NCBI GenBank assembly: GCA_049324115.1
Contig: JBMOMN010000022.1
Span: 33,736 to 97,735, forward strand
Direction: 5' to 3'
DNA length: 64,000 nt
DNA from: UBA5796 sp040752455
GTDB lineage: Bacteria; Chloroflexota; Anaerolineae; Anaerolineales; Villigracilaceae
Shown here: in pieces, positions 33,607 to 42,434 of the stretch
Layout of the letters: each line of letters opens with the position of its first letter
How positions within the stretch are numbered: the stretch's first letter is position 1
Translations under genes and position numbers: made by a program
Notes under the pieces: model-generated
Seen by the model: the letters and a program-made list of their open reading frames with translations, nothing else
The model's database searches: none
What the model was told of the DNA's origin: nothing

Positions 33607-36600
33607 ATGACCCAGTTCCTGAAATCTTCGAATATCCCCCGCTGGATGGGACGCGGCCTCCAGGGCGTTGTGATGGCCTACCAGGCTCTGGCCCTCCTGT
33701 CGCTGGTTTACGCCCTTTACCTCGGGCTGAACTGGATCCGCCAGCCCTTCATCGGCGCGTTCGTCGAACACAGCATGGTCTTCAACGGCGTCGGCCCGGC
33801 CGATGATCCCGCCTGGACGATCTTCAACCAAAACATCCGCTTCGGAGACCGGCTGCTCGAAATCGCCGGGACGCAGGTCAACTCCGCCGACGAGATGCAG
33901 GGTATGCTCAACCTGTTCGAGCCGGGGAAAACCATCCTGGTCAGCATCCAGCGCGCCGACGGCAACGTCTCGCTTTACGACGTGACCCTGCAAGTTTTCC
34001 CGCAAGACAGCATCATCTCCTATTTCCTGATCCCCACCCTCGTCAGCCTGATCTACCTGGGGGTCAGCCTGTGGATTTTCGGATTCAGGCGGACTGAATC
34101 GGCCGGACGGGCCTTCGCGCTCTTCTCGTCGTCGGTGGCCATCGTCAGCGGGGCGCTCTTCGACCTGTATACCACCCACCGTTTAACCACCCTTTGGACC
34201 CTCTCGATCGGGGTCGCCGGCGGGGCGCTCTTCGACCTGACGCTGGCCTTCCCGCAGGAGGCGCGCTTCACCCTCAACCGTCCCTACCTGCGCTGGCTCG
34301 GATACGTGGCCGGGCTTGGGCTGGCGTTTTACGCTTTCCCGACCCTCTACAACCTCGACACCCCCACCGCGTATTTCCCCCGCTGGGAACTGCTTTACGG
34401 CTTTATGGCCGCCGTGCTGATCTTCTTTCTCGGCGGGACGATCATACGCGCCCTGACCACCCGTTCGCCCATCATCAAGAACCAGAGCCAGACCATCCTG
34501 TGGGGCACGCTGCTGGCCTTTGGCCCGCTGATCGCCTGGCTGCTGGCTTCGACCTTGGGGCCGATCAACTTCAGCCCGACCATCTTCCTCTCCACGGTCA
34601 TTTTCCCGATTGCCATCGGGTACACCATCCTGCGCTTTCGCCTGCTGCAAGCCGACTACCTGCTGACCCAGGCCATCCTGTACGCCGTGCTGTCGGTCCT
34701 GGCGGTCAGCGGGTATGCCCTGCTGATTACCGGCCTGGGCTTGATCTTCAGCGGCCTGATGGATTCGATGAATCCCATCATCGTCGGCGTCATCGTTTTC
34801 GCGCTGGTCCTGCTGCTCAACCCGCTCCGCACCCGCCTGCAAGGGCTGATAGACGCCATCTTTTTCCGCGGCAAGCAGGCTTACCAGCAGCGCCTCCAGG
34901 AATTCGGCCACGAACTGACCAGCGCCCTGGCCCTGCCCACCATCCTGAAACTGCTCCGGGATAACATCCACGAGAGCATGATCCCCAGCCAGTTGCACAT
35001 CTTCGTCCACGATTCGGTCAACGACCAGTACGTGGCCGCACCGGACGAGAACGACCGCCCCACCACCGACATCCGCTTCGCCGTCAGCAGCCCGCTGGTC
35101 AGCCTGCTCGATTCCGAGCGCATCCCGCTCTACGTGGACCCGACCAACCTGCCGGCCTCGCTGGCCTCCGAAAAGCCGCGCCTGTCCCTGCTCGGCGCGA
35201 CCCTGTTCGTGCCCCTCGCCGGGAAAGACCGTCCGGTCGGCTGGCTGGCCCTGGGTCCGCGCCGCTCCGGCCAGGTCTATTCCAGCCAGGACCTCAACTT
35301 CCTCGACAATCTGAGCGACCAGGCCGCCCTGGCCATCGAGCGCGCCCAGATCGTTGACAACCTCGAACGCCGGGTGCAGGAAATGAACGCCCTGACCCGC
35401 GTCGCCCAGGGCGTCAACATCACCCTGACCTTCGACGACGTGCTGGAACTGATCTACGCCCAGACCACCCTCATCATCCCCGCCACTGACCTGCACATCA
35501 CCCTCTACAACCAGGGCGGCAAGTACAACTACCACGCCTTCTGCATCGAACATAATGATCGGGATCAGGGCCGCGAAAACGTGCCCCTGCCCGGCAACCA
35601 GGGCCTGGAAGGGGTGGTGCTCCAGACCGCCCGCCCGATCATCACCCAGGATTACACCCGCGAGTGCCAGGTGCGCAAGGTGCTGCCCGCCGTTTCGGGC
35701 ATGTACGCCTGGATGGGCGTGCCGCTCAACGCCGGGGCCGAGACGATCGGCGCCCTCAGCGTGGGCAGCCGCCAGACCGACGTGCTCTACACCCGCGCCC
35801 AGCTCAACCTGCTCCAGGCCATCGCCGACCAGACCGCCGGCGCCATCGTCAAGGCCCGCCTGCTGGAAGAGACCGAAAAGCGCGCCCGCCAGTTGACCAC
35901 CCTGAACGACATCACCCGCCAGTTGACCTCCACCCTCGAACTCGAACCGCTGCTCCAGAACATCCTGGAGAACGCGGCCGACATCCTCAACTGCGAAGCC
36001 GGGAGCCTGTTCCTGGCCGATGACCAGAGCGACGACATGACCTTCAAGGTCACGGTCGGACCTGTGGCCAGCGACCTGCTCGGACAGCGAATGCCGTCGA
36101 ACCGCGGCATCGTCGGCCAGGTGGTGCAGTCCCGCCAGCCGCTGATCGAGAACGACGCCCAGAATTCCCCCTTCCGCTTTGCCGCCCCGGACGAAAAGAC
36201 CGGTTTCACCACCCGTGCGATCCTGGCTGTGCCGCTCGAAGTCAAGGAACGCATCATCGGCGTGATCGAGATCATCAACCGCAGAGACGGCATGCCCTTC
36301 GACGTGGACGACAAGAACCTGCTGAGCGCCTTCGCCGGCCAGGCCGCGGTCGCCATCGAGAACGCCCGCCTGTACACCAGCACCGACCAGGAACTGGCTG
36401 CCCGCGTGGAGGAACTCTCGGTGATGCAGCGGATTGACCGCGAACTCAACGCCAGCCTCGACGTGGCCCGCGCCATGCGCATCACCCTCGACTGGGCTTT
36501 GCGCCAGTCCGCAGCCCAGGCCGGGATGATCTGCACCCTCGAAGAGCGCGGCCTGCGCCTGATGGCCCACCAGGGCTATAACGGCGAGCTTGGGGACTAC

Positions 36601-37614
36601 GAATCCAGCCACATCCCGGTCGAGCGGCCCAGCATCCGGGCTGCGGTCGAGACCGGGCAGGCCCAGCACGCGGTCTTCGACCCCGGCAGCAACGGCAGCG
36701 GCGGTTTCCTGACGGGCGTCGTCTCCCAGGTCATCATCCCCATCCGCCGCGAGGCCATCGTGATCGGGCTGCTGCTGCTCGAAAGCGCCCAGGCGGCCGA
36801 CACCCAGGACGACCTGGGCTTCCTCAACCGCCTCAGCGACCACGCCGCCATCGCCATCGCCAACGCCCAGCTCTACACCGCCGTGCAGGACGCCAACTCG
36901 GCCAAGAGCGAGTTCGTCTCTTTCGTGGCCCACGAGTTGAAGAATCCGATGACTTCCATCAAAGGCTACACCGAACTCCTGGCCGGGGGGCAGGTCGGCC
37001 AGATCAACGAGATGCAGGCCAACTTCCTGAACACGATCCGCTCCAACGTCCAGCGCATGGACACGCTCGTCTCCGACCTGAACGACAATTCCAAGATCGA
37101 AGCCGGCCGCCTGCGCCTGCAATTCGTCGAGGTCAACGTGCCGGACGTGGTGGACGATGCCGTCCGCTCGACCCGGCGGCAGATTGACGACAAGAAGCAG
37201 ACGATTGCGGTCGAAATGCCTGAAAGCCTGCCCCCCGTCTGGGCCGACCGGACCCGCATCGGCCAGGTGCTGGTCAACCTGGTCAGCAATGCCCACAAGT
37301 ACACGCCCGAAGGCGGCCACGTCGTCGTCGGCGCGGAAGCGACCGAAAACCAGTGGGACCCGCAGGGCGCGCCGCGCGTCGTCCACGTCTGGGTCAAGGA
37401 CAACGGCATCGGCATCAGCGTGGAAGACCAGCGCAAGATCTTCACCAAATTCTTCCGCTCCGAAGACCAGAGCGCCCGCGAATCCCCCGGCACCGGCCTG
37501 GGGCTGAACATCACCAAGAGCCTGGTGGAAATGCAGAACGGGCGCATCTGGTTCGAAAGCGAGTTCCGCAAGGGGACGACCTTTCATTTCACCATCCCGG
37601 TGGCAGAGGCGTAG
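33607..37614 (+). CDS. Large membrane-bound multi-GAF sensor histidine kinase
   Basis: 1335 residues. Order: one N-terminal membrane helix (about 20-42), a PDZ-like extracytoplasmic domain (about 60-125, with DRLLEIAGTQVNSADEM), then about eight membrane helices (about 130-405). About four GAF domains follow (about 425-590, 605-755, 775-925, 940-1090). The kinase core has His1109 in SFVAHELKNPMTSIKGYTEL, an N box LVNLVSNAHKYTPEGG, a G1 box VKDNGIGI, an F box IFTKFFR and a G2 box GTGLGLNITKSL. The ATG at 33607 was preferred to a TTG at 33568. A FIST sensor protein follows 74 bases later. The final TAG overlaps the start of a GTAGC-class hairpin. Confidence 0.9.
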   Translation: MTQFLKSSNIPRWMGRGLQGVVMAYQALALLSLVYALYLGLNWIRQPFIGAFVEHSMVFNGVGPADDPAWTIFNQNIRFGDRLLEIAGTQVNSADEMQGMLNLFEPGKTILVSIQRADGNVSLYDVTLQVFPQDSIISYFLIPTLVSLIYLGVSLWIFGFRRTESAGRAFALFSSSVAIVSGALFDLYTTHRLTTLWTLSIGVAGGALFDLTLAFPQEARFTLNRPYLRWLGYVAGLGLAFYAFPTLYNLDTPTAYFPRWELLYGFMAAVLIFFLGGTIIRALTTRSPIIKNQSQTILWGTLLAFGPLIAWLLASTLGPINFSPTIFLSTVIFPIAIGYTILRFRLLQADYLLTQAILYAVLSVLAVSGYALLITGLGLIFSGLMDSMNPIIVGVIVFALVLLLNPLRTRLQGLIDAIFFRGKQAYQQRLQEFGHELTSALALPTILKLLRDNIHESMIPSQLHIFVHDSVNDQYVAAPDENDRPTTDIRFAVSSPLVSLLDSERIPLYVDPTNLPASLASEKPRLSLLGATLFVPLAGKDRPVGWLALGPRRSGQVYSSQDLNFLDNLSDQAALAIERAQIVDNLERRVQEMNALTRVAQGVNITLTFDDVLELIYAQTTLIIPATDLHITLYNQGGKYNYHAFCIEHNDRDQGRENVPLPGNQGLEGVVLQTARPIITQDYTRECQVRKVLPAVSGMYAWMGVPLNAGAETIGALSVGSRQTDVLYTRAQLNLLQAIADQTAGAIVKARLLEETEKRARQLTTLNDITRQLTSTLELEPLLQNILENAADILNCEAGSLFLADDQSDDMTFKVTVGPVASDLLGQRMPSNRGIVGQVVQSRQPLIENDAQNSPFRFAAPDEKTGFTTRAILAVPLEVKERIIGVIEIINRRDGMPFDVDDKNLLSAFAGQAAVAIENARLYTSTDQELAARVEELSVMQRIDRELNASLDVARAMRITLDWALRQSAAQAGMICTLEERGLRLMAHQGYNGELGDYESSHIPVERPSIRAAVETGQAQHAVFDPGSNGSGGFLTGVVSQVIIPIRREAIVIGLLLLESAQAADTQDDLGFLNRLSDHAAIAIANAQLYTAVQDANSAKSEFVSFVAHELKNPMTSIKGYTELLAGGQVGQINEMQANFLNTIRSNVQRMDTLVSDLNDNSKIEAGRLRLQFVEVNVPDVVDDAVRSTRRQIDDKKQTIAVEMPESLPPVWADRTRIGQVLVNLVSNAHKYTPEGGHVVVGAEATENQWDPQGAPRVVHVWVKDNGIGISVEDQRKIFTKFFRSEDQSARESPGTGLGLNITKSLVEMQNGRIWFESEFRKGTTFHFTIPVAEA

Positions 37615-37631
37615 CGCGACATTCATGTCGC
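37612..37631. repeat. Partial GTAGC-class hairpin overlapping the kinase stop codon
   Basis: GCGACATTCATGTCGC, a 16-base hairpin like hairpin 1 of the module at 26898, directly follows GTAGC. The TAG in that string is the kinase stop. The second half is degenerate. Confidence 0.55.
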
Positions 37632-37688
37632 AGTACAGGATCTTCGAGATCGTGACAGTTTTTCGAGAGCAATACTGTAGGAGAACTT

Positions 37689-38855
37689 ATGGCGATGTTC
37701 GCAGCAGTTGGTCACGCCCAGGAACTGGACGGGCGCGAGGCCGGTCTCCAGGCCACCCACCAGGCGCTCAATAACCTGCAATCCAGCACAACGCCGTCGC
37801 TGGCGATCGTGGTCTCGTCGCACCATTATGACGCCCACCAGGTCGCCACCGGCGTGGCCAGCCTGTTGGGTGACGTGCCGACCATCGGTTTCAGCTCGCC
37901 CTCCGGCCTGAGCGCCAACGGCCAGCACGCCCATTCGGTCGTGGTCGGCCTGCTCACCGGCAGCGACGTGCTCGCCGAGCAGCTCTGGCTTTCGGGCTAC
38001 GCCCAGAGCAGCCGCGAGACGGCCAGCCGCCTGACCCAGGCGATTGCCGACATCCGGCTGACCGGGCGCGGCCTGATCCTGTTTGCCGACGGTTTCAACG
38101 GCGACGCCGAGCAGCTCTGCAACGGCCTGGCTGAACACGAGATCCGCATCGCCGGTGGACTCTCCAGCGGGGACCTGCACACCGGCCTGACCTACCAGAT
38201 CTCCGGGAATCAAAACGGGACCGGGGGGCTGGCCGCGCTGTTACTGAAAGGTGAGATCCGGCTGGGAGCGGGTTCCGCCCACGGCTGGCTGCCGGCGGGC
38301 AATATGTTCCGCGTGACCCGCTCGCGGGGGTTCTGGGTCCGCACCCTCGACGGGCGTCCGGCGTCCGAATCGTATGCCCAATTGTTCGGCTACCCGGCCC
38401 GCGAATGGGCCTTCCCGCCCCTCAACCACATGGCCCGCCTGTATCCGCTCGGCGTGGAACGCAGCGAGGAGAAACTGCTGGTGCGCGCCCCGTTGCGGGT
38501 CGAAGCCGACGGCAGTTTCCGCATGAACGCCACCATCCGTGACGGCGTGGACGCCCACCTGCTGGTGGGCAGTCCCAGCGCCTGCCGCCAGGCCGCCCAG
38601 GACGCCGCCCAGCAGGCCCTCGCCCAGCTCGGCAAAGCCCGCCCGGTGATGGCCCTGGTGCTGGCCGACATCGCCTGGCAAATGCTGCTCGAGGCCACCC
38701 CCGGCATCGAGGTCCAGGCGATCCAGGACGTGCTGGGGCAGGGGGTGCCGATCATCGGCGGCTATACGTTGGGGCAGATCGTCCCCGGCGACCCCAATCC
38801 GCAATTCCTGAACCAGCACATCGTGGTGATCGTCTTCGGCGAGCCGAAGGAGTAA
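37689..38855 (+). CDS. FIST domain signal-sensing protein
   Basis: 388 residues with the FIST_N and FIST_C domains. Typical stretches are QSSTTPSLAIVVSSHHYDAH, VPTIGFSSPSGLS, LTGRGLILFADGF, RIAGGLSSGD and IIGGYTLGQIVPGD. FIST domains are predicted sensors of small ligands, perhaps amino acids, and often accompany signal-transduction proteins. AGGAG lies 5 bases before the ATG. Position just after the large kinase suggests it belongs to the same sensory unit. Confidence 0.87.
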   Translation: MAMFAAVGHAQELDGREAGLQATHQALNNLQSSTTPSLAIVVSSHHYDAHQVATGVASLLGDVPTIGFSSPSGLSANGQHAHSVVVGLLTGSDVLAEQLWLSGYAQSSRETASRLTQAIADIRLTGRGLILFADGFNGDAEQLCNGLAEHEIRIAGGLSSGDLHTGLTYQISGNQNGTGGLAALLLKGEIRLGAGSAHGWLPAGNMFRVTRSRGFWVRTLDGRPASESYAQLFGYPAREWAFPPLNHMARLYPLGVERSEEKLLVRAPLRVEADGSFRMNATIRDGVDAHLLVGSPSACRQAAQDAAQQALAQLGKARPVMALVLADIAWQMLLEATPGIEVQAIQDVLGQGVPIIGGYTLGQIVPGDPNPQFLNQHIVVIVFGEPKE

Positions 38856-38869
38856 AATCCCAATTCAAC

Positions 38870-38909
38870 AATGAGACCCCGATCCTTCAAATGGAACCGG
38901 GGTCTCATT
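38870..38909 (+). terminator. Terminator after FIST gene
   Basis: AATGAGACCCCG pairs perfectly with CGGGGTCTCATT around a 16-base loop, followed by ATTTT. Confidence 0.7.
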
Positions 38910-38914
38910 ATTTT

Positions 38915-39172
38915 GGCCTCCCGTTTTTACCGGGAAAACCTTTGAAACACGAAGGAACACAAAGTCAACGAAGGAAAAACGCGTCCGGCAGTGCGCCTTT
39001 TCTCCCTTTGAGAGCCTTCGTGTCACTGATATGAAAAAGGCGCGGACTCCAACGTCTCCCGACGTTGGCGCCAAAGTCTGGAGACTTTGGACTCCATTTT
39101 CATCCTTCGGGGTGAACGAAGTTCATGGATACTTTGTGTTTAGGCTCTTTCCCGTTAATTGCGGAAGAGCCA
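38915..39172. repeat. MITE-like repeat, copy B, with nested insertion
   Basis: It shares both ends and the GAAACACGAAGGAACACAAA block with copy A at 15937. It is 84 bases longer; most of the extra length is the two-hairpin element at 39031-39103. The gap from the FIST gene to trpB2 (350 bases) holds this element and no gene. Confidence 0.75.
39031..39103. repeat. Two-hairpin module, GGACTCC class, nested in the MITE-like repeat
   Basis: Hairpin 1 is CCAACGTC-TCCC-GACGTTGG and hairpin 2 CCAAAGTC-TGGA-GACTTTGG, 2 bases apart. ATGAAAA/TTTTCAT forms an outer stem. The loops share complementary TCC/GGA. Confidence 0.75.
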
Positions 39173-39205
39173 TCAGAGGGTGCGTCGCACTCGCTTTTGC
39201 ACTGT

Positions 39206-40579
39206 TCAGGCCAGCAGCGCCACTTCGGGCAAATCCTTCATGGCTGCGGCCACCGCCTCGGCGGGATACTCGTAGTCTTCCAGTCCGCCGTTCAGGTAGG
39301 CCTCGTAAGCCGACAGGTCGAAGTGACCGTGGCCCGACAGGTTGAACAGGATGACCCGCTTCTCGCCTTTGGCCTTGGCCTCCAGGGCCTCGTCAATCGC
39401 GGCCCGGATGGCGTGGGACGACTCCGGCGCGGGCAGGATGCCCTCGGCCCGGGCAAATTGCACCGCCGCCTCGAAGGTCGCCCGCTGGTGGACCGCCACT
39501 GCCTGGACGTGGCCGGCATCCACCAGCGCCGACAGGCTGGGAGCCATGCCGTGATAGCGCAGCCCTCCGGCGTGGATGGCGGGCGGCACGAACGAGTGGC
39601 CCAGGGTGTGCATCTTGACGATGGGAGCCATCCGGGCCGTATCGCCGTAGTCGAAGGTGTAAACGCCCTTGGTCAGGGACGGGGTCGCGGCCGGTTCGAC
39701 CGCCAGCAGGCGGGCGCGCTGGCCGTTCTTCAGGTTCTCGCGCAGGAACGGGTAGGCGATCCCGGAGAAGTTCGAGCCGCCGCCCACGCAGCCGATGACC
39801 ACGTCCGGGTATTCCCCGGCCAGGTCCATCTGCTTGAGGGCCTCCTCCCCGATCACGGACTGGTGCAGCAGCACATGGTTGAGCACCGAACCGAGGCTGT
39901 ATTTCTTCGCCCCGCCGGAGGTGGCCGCAGCCTCGACCGCTTCGGAAATGGCGATGCCCAGCGAGCCAGGGTTGTCGGGGTCCTGTTCGAGCAGCGCCCG
40001 GCCATATTGGGTCCGGTCGGTGGGGCTGGCGTAGACCTGCGCGCCGTAAGTCTCCATCAGGATGCGGCGGTAGGGCTTCTGCTGATACGAGACCTTGACC
40101 ATGTAGACTTCCAGGTCGAGGTCGAACATGTTGCAGGCCATCGAAAGGGCCGACCCCCACTGCCCGGCCCCGGTCTCGGTGGTCAGGGCTTTGGTCCCGG
40201 CGGCTTTGTTGTAGAACGCCTGGGGGATGGCCGTGTTCGGCTTGTGGCTGCCGACCGGCGAAGCGCCCTCGAACTTGAAGTAGATGTGGGCGGGCGTGTC
40301 CAGGGCCTTTTCCAGCCGCCGGGCGCGGATCAGCGGGGTGGGGCGGTAGAGCTTGTAGATTTCGCGCACCTCTTCGGGGATGTCAATGTAACGCTCGGTG
40401 CTGATCTCTTGCAGGATCAACTCCATCGGGAACAGGACCGAGAGGAAATCGGGGGTGACGGGTTCCTTCGTCCCCGGATGCAGGACCGGGGTCGGGGCGA
40501 CGGGGGTGTCGGCGTTGAGGTTGTACCACTGCTTCGGCAGGTCGGATTCGTTCAAAAGGAAACGGGTCTGGTCAGACAT
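39206..40579 (-). CDS. TrpB2-type tryptophan synthase beta chain
   Basis: 457 residues, longer than TrpB1 (about 400), as expected for the TrpB2 subgroup. The PLP lysine is in EGASPVGSHKPNTAI (about Lys113). The phosphate-binding loop is VIGCVGGGSNFSGIA, and HAGGLRYHGMAPSLSAL follows. It condenses indole with serine to give tryptophan; TrpB2 often works without TrpA and may salvage indole. AAGGAG supports the ATG at 40579. It lies 126 bases behind trpS in the same direction and is probably under the same T-box, which fits tryptophan supply. Confidence 0.88.
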   Translation of the reverse strand: MSDQTRFLLNESDLPKQWYNLNADTPVAPTPVLHPGTKEPVTPDFLSVLFPMELILQEISTERYIDIPEEVREIYKLYRPTPLIRARRLEKALDTPAHIYFKFEGASPVGSHKPNTAIPQAFYNKAAGTKALTTETGAGQWGSALSMACNMFDLDLEVYMVKVSYQQKPYRRILMETYGAQVYASPTDRTQYGRALLEQDPDNPGSLGIAISEAVEAAATSGGAKKYSLGSVLNHVLLHQSVIGEEALKQMDLAGEYPDVVIGCVGGGSNFSGIAYPFLRENLKNGQRARLLAVEPAATPSLTKGVYTFDYGDTARMAPIVKMHTLGHSFVPPAIHAGGLRYHGMAPSLSALVDAGHVQAVAVHQRATFEAAVQFARAEGILPAPESSHAIRAAIDEALEAKAKGEKRVILFNLSGHGHFDLSAYEAYLNGGLEDYEYPAEAVAAAMKDLPEVALLA

Positions 40580-40619
40580 GAGATTACTCCTTATCGTTGA
40601 GAAAAGTTTCGATTTAATA

Positions 40620-40655
40620 TTTGCCAATTACCAATTACCAATTGCCAATTGCCAA
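40620..40655. repeat. Five tandem 7-base repeats
   Basis: TTRCCAA is repeated five times (TTGCCAA, TTACCAA, TTACCAA, TTGCCAA, TTGCCAA) between trpS and trpB2. The copies follow directly on one another. No function is evident. Confidence 0.55.
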
Positions 40656-40705
40656 CCTTCAAGGCGGGTGGAAGAGTATTTCTGCGATCATCGTCTCTCC
40701 TGTCT

Positions 40706-41743
40706 CTAAAAAATACCTTCGATGCCGTTGCGCAGCACCTTCTCGCTGAACGAGCGGCTGGTCAGCAGACCCATCTTCTCGTAAGCCTCTTCCAGCGTCT
40801 GCTGGGCGATGAACTTCGCCTTGACCGTGCCGCCGAACAACACTTCCATCAACTCCCTGGGGCGGGAGATGAACTCAGCCCGGCGCTCGCGCAGCGGGGC
40901 GAGATAGGCGTTCAGCTTCCCGGCCAGGCGGCGCTTGACCTCCACGTCCCCGACCTCCCCGGCCTCGTAACGGGACTTCAACTCAGCCACCTCGTCCTTT
41001 GCCGGGTCGAAGATGTCGAGGTAGGCAAAGACCGGGTTGCCCTCCACGTGGCCGGGATCGCTGGCGTGGATGCGGGTCGGGTCGGTGTACATCGCCATCA
41101 CCTTGCGTTCGGTCTCTTCCGGCGTATCCCGCAGGTAGATCGCGTTCCCGTAGGAGGTGTGCATGGTGCGGTTGTCCAGGCCGGGCAGGCGCGCCGCCTG
41201 CGAGAGCTTCGCCGCCGGTTCGGGGAAGGTCAAGCCGTATTGCTGGTTGAAGCGCCGGGCGGTCTCCCGCGCCAGTTCGATATGCGGGAGCTGGTCTTCG
41301 CCGACCGGGACCAGGTCCGCCTTGTAGAGCAGGATGTCGGCGGTCTGGAGCGTCGGGTAGGTCAACAGCCCCAGCGACGGTTGCAAGCCCAATTCCCGGA
41401 TCTGGTCCTTGTAGGTCGGCACCCGTTCCAGCCGCGCCACCGTCGTCAGCATCCCCAGCAGCAGGGACAACTGGGCATGCTCCGGGATGATGGATTGCAG
41501 CACGATCGTCGCCCGTTCGGGGTCTATCCCGGCGGCCAGCCAGTCGGCCAGCATGTTGAGGATGTTGTCCTGGATGCGCTCCGGGTGGGTGTAGTCGGTG
41601 GTCAGGATGTGCAGGTCGGCCACCAGGAAGAAGCACTCGTGCGAGTCTTGCAGGCGCGCCCAGTTCTCCAGCGTCCCGACCAGGTGGCCGATGTGACGCG
41701 GCCCGGTGGGGCGGTGGCCGGTGAGTATGCGCTTCCTGGACAT
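40706..41743 (-). CDS. trpS: Tryptophanyl-tRNA synthetase
   Basis: 345 residues of a class Ic synthetase. The HIGH-type motif is PTGPRHIGHLVGTLENW, and ADLHILTTDY, VPTYKDQIRELG and TLQTADILLYKADLVPVGED are typical TrpRS signatures. The KMSKS loop is altered: RTMHTSYGNAIYL stands where KMSKSxxNAI is usual. AAGGAG precedes the ATG. The Trp-specific T-box at 42041-42430, a small ORF and trpB2 share its direction, which supports the tryptophan assignment. Confidence 0.92.
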   Translation of the reverse strand: MSRKRILTGHRPTGPRHIGHLVGTLENWARLQDSHECFFLVADLHILTTDYTHPERIQDNILNMLADWLAAGIDPERATIVLQSIIPEHAQLSLLLGMLTTVARLERVPTYKDQIRELGLQPSLGLLTYPTLQTADILLYKADLVPVGEDQLPHIELARETARRFNQQYGLTFPEPAAKLSQAARLPGLDNRTMHTSYGNAIYLRDTPEETERKVMAMYTDPTRIHASDPGHVEGNPVFAYLDIFDPAKDEVAELKSRYEAGEVGDVEVKRRLAGKLNAYLAPLRERRAEFISRPRELMEVLFGGTVKAKFIAQQTLEEAYEKMGLLTSRSFSEKVLRNGIEGIF

Positions 41744-41756
41744 GGTTGCTCCTTAT

Positions 41757-41954
41757 CTACGGCACGAACAGCGGCATCCCGCCGTCCGTCTCTTCCCGGA
41801 TGCTTCGACTACGCTCGGCACGGGCCTCGAGCCTGAGCGCCGTCAAAACGGCCTCCGCCGTCTCCTCGGCGGACCCGGCGGCCGGCCCGCAGTCGCGTTC
41901 CTGCATGGGGTTTTCGATATCAGTATTCAAATTGGGGTCAGGTTGTGTTTGCAT
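41757..41954 (-). CDS. 65-residue leader-region protein before trpS
   Basis: The frame begins at an ATG with AAGGAG 7 bases upstream and ends 13 bases before trpS. It encodes MQTQPDPNLNTDIENP, an acidic, Ala/Glu-rich middle, and ends GGMPLFVP. It has no tryptophan codons, so it is not a classic attenuator peptide. Part of its DNA contains a CTTCGACTACGCTCGG-type repeat. I do not recognise it; its excellent ribosome site and position suggest that it is translated, perhaps to couple translation into trpS. Confidence 0.55.
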   Translation of the reverse strand: MQTQPDPNLNTDIENPMQERDCGPAAGSAEETAEAVLTALRLEARAERSRSIREETDGGMPLFVP

Positions 41955-41974
41955 TTCTTTCTCCTTTTCACATC

Positions 41975-42025
41975 GGACTCCGAAATCTCCAGATTTCGGT
42001 CTCGACGACAGGAGTCGCCGAGTCC
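41975..42025. repeat. 51-bp two-hairpin module in trpS leader, GGACTC class
   Basis: The outer stem GGACTC/GAGTCC encloses hairpin CCGAAATC-TCCA-GATTTCGG and hairpin CTCGACGAC-AGGA-GTCGCCGAG (one mismatch). It lies between the T-box terminator and the small ORF, so it would be part of the read-through mRNA. Confidence 0.8.
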
Positions 42026-42040
42026 GGGATGGTCATAAAC

Positions 42041-42074
42041 AAAAAAGCGTCCATCCCAAAATGGGACGAACGCT
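42041..42074 (-). terminator. T-box-controlled intrinsic terminator
   Basis: On the minus strand AGCGTTCGTCCCA and TGGGATGGACGCT form a 13-bp stem with two mismatches around TTT, followed by six Ts. It lies just downstream of the T-box sequence and would be disrupted by the antiterminator. Confidence 0.85.
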
Positions 42075-42430
42075 TGGTCCGTGGTGCCACCCAACTTAGG
42101 CTGTCAGGTAAAAAAAACTCCCCGGTGAAGCACCAGGGAGAAAGCCAGCCTCACTTTGCAGCCAGCTAGTCGGATGGTCGTGGGTCTGATCGTCAACCAT
42201 CGTCCTAAGTGACTCCGCCATGATAACGGGTGCGGTTCCCGGCCCAGGCTACTCCTTTGTCCGGTTGCATCCGCTTCTTCGCTTCAGCATCCGTTGACAG
42301 TTTCGCCCTGCAACTCGGAGGTCCATTCGGCGCTGTCGTTTCGGGCAGGACTTTCACCAACCGCCTGCTCTCTGTGCCGTCGTCCAGCGCGTACTCGTCC
42401 TCGTCATGGTCTTTCGAGTATCGTGTTGGG
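42075..42430 (-). promoter_or_regulatory. Tryptophan T-box riboswitch
   Basis: The minus strand at 42100-42079 reads AAGTTGGGTGGCACCACGG, the canonical T-box sequence. About 225 bases upstream, GAATGGACC holds the specifier codon TGG (42325-42323), which names tryptophan. AGAGAGCAGG and GGTTGGTGAAAG upstream match the stem I distal region. Uncharged tRNA-Trp would stabilise the antiterminator and permit expression of the small ORF, trpS and trpB2. A 10-bp hairpin followed by eight Ts (42141-42111) occurs between specifier and T-box; it could be stem III or a second terminator. Confidence 0.88.
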
Positions 42431-42434
42431 CCGT

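Noticed and set aside
34183..37626. 1147-codon open frame antisense to the large kinase
   Set aside because: It mirrors high-GC codon bias on the other strand; the translation has no recognisable domain, while the sense frame has complete kinase motifs.
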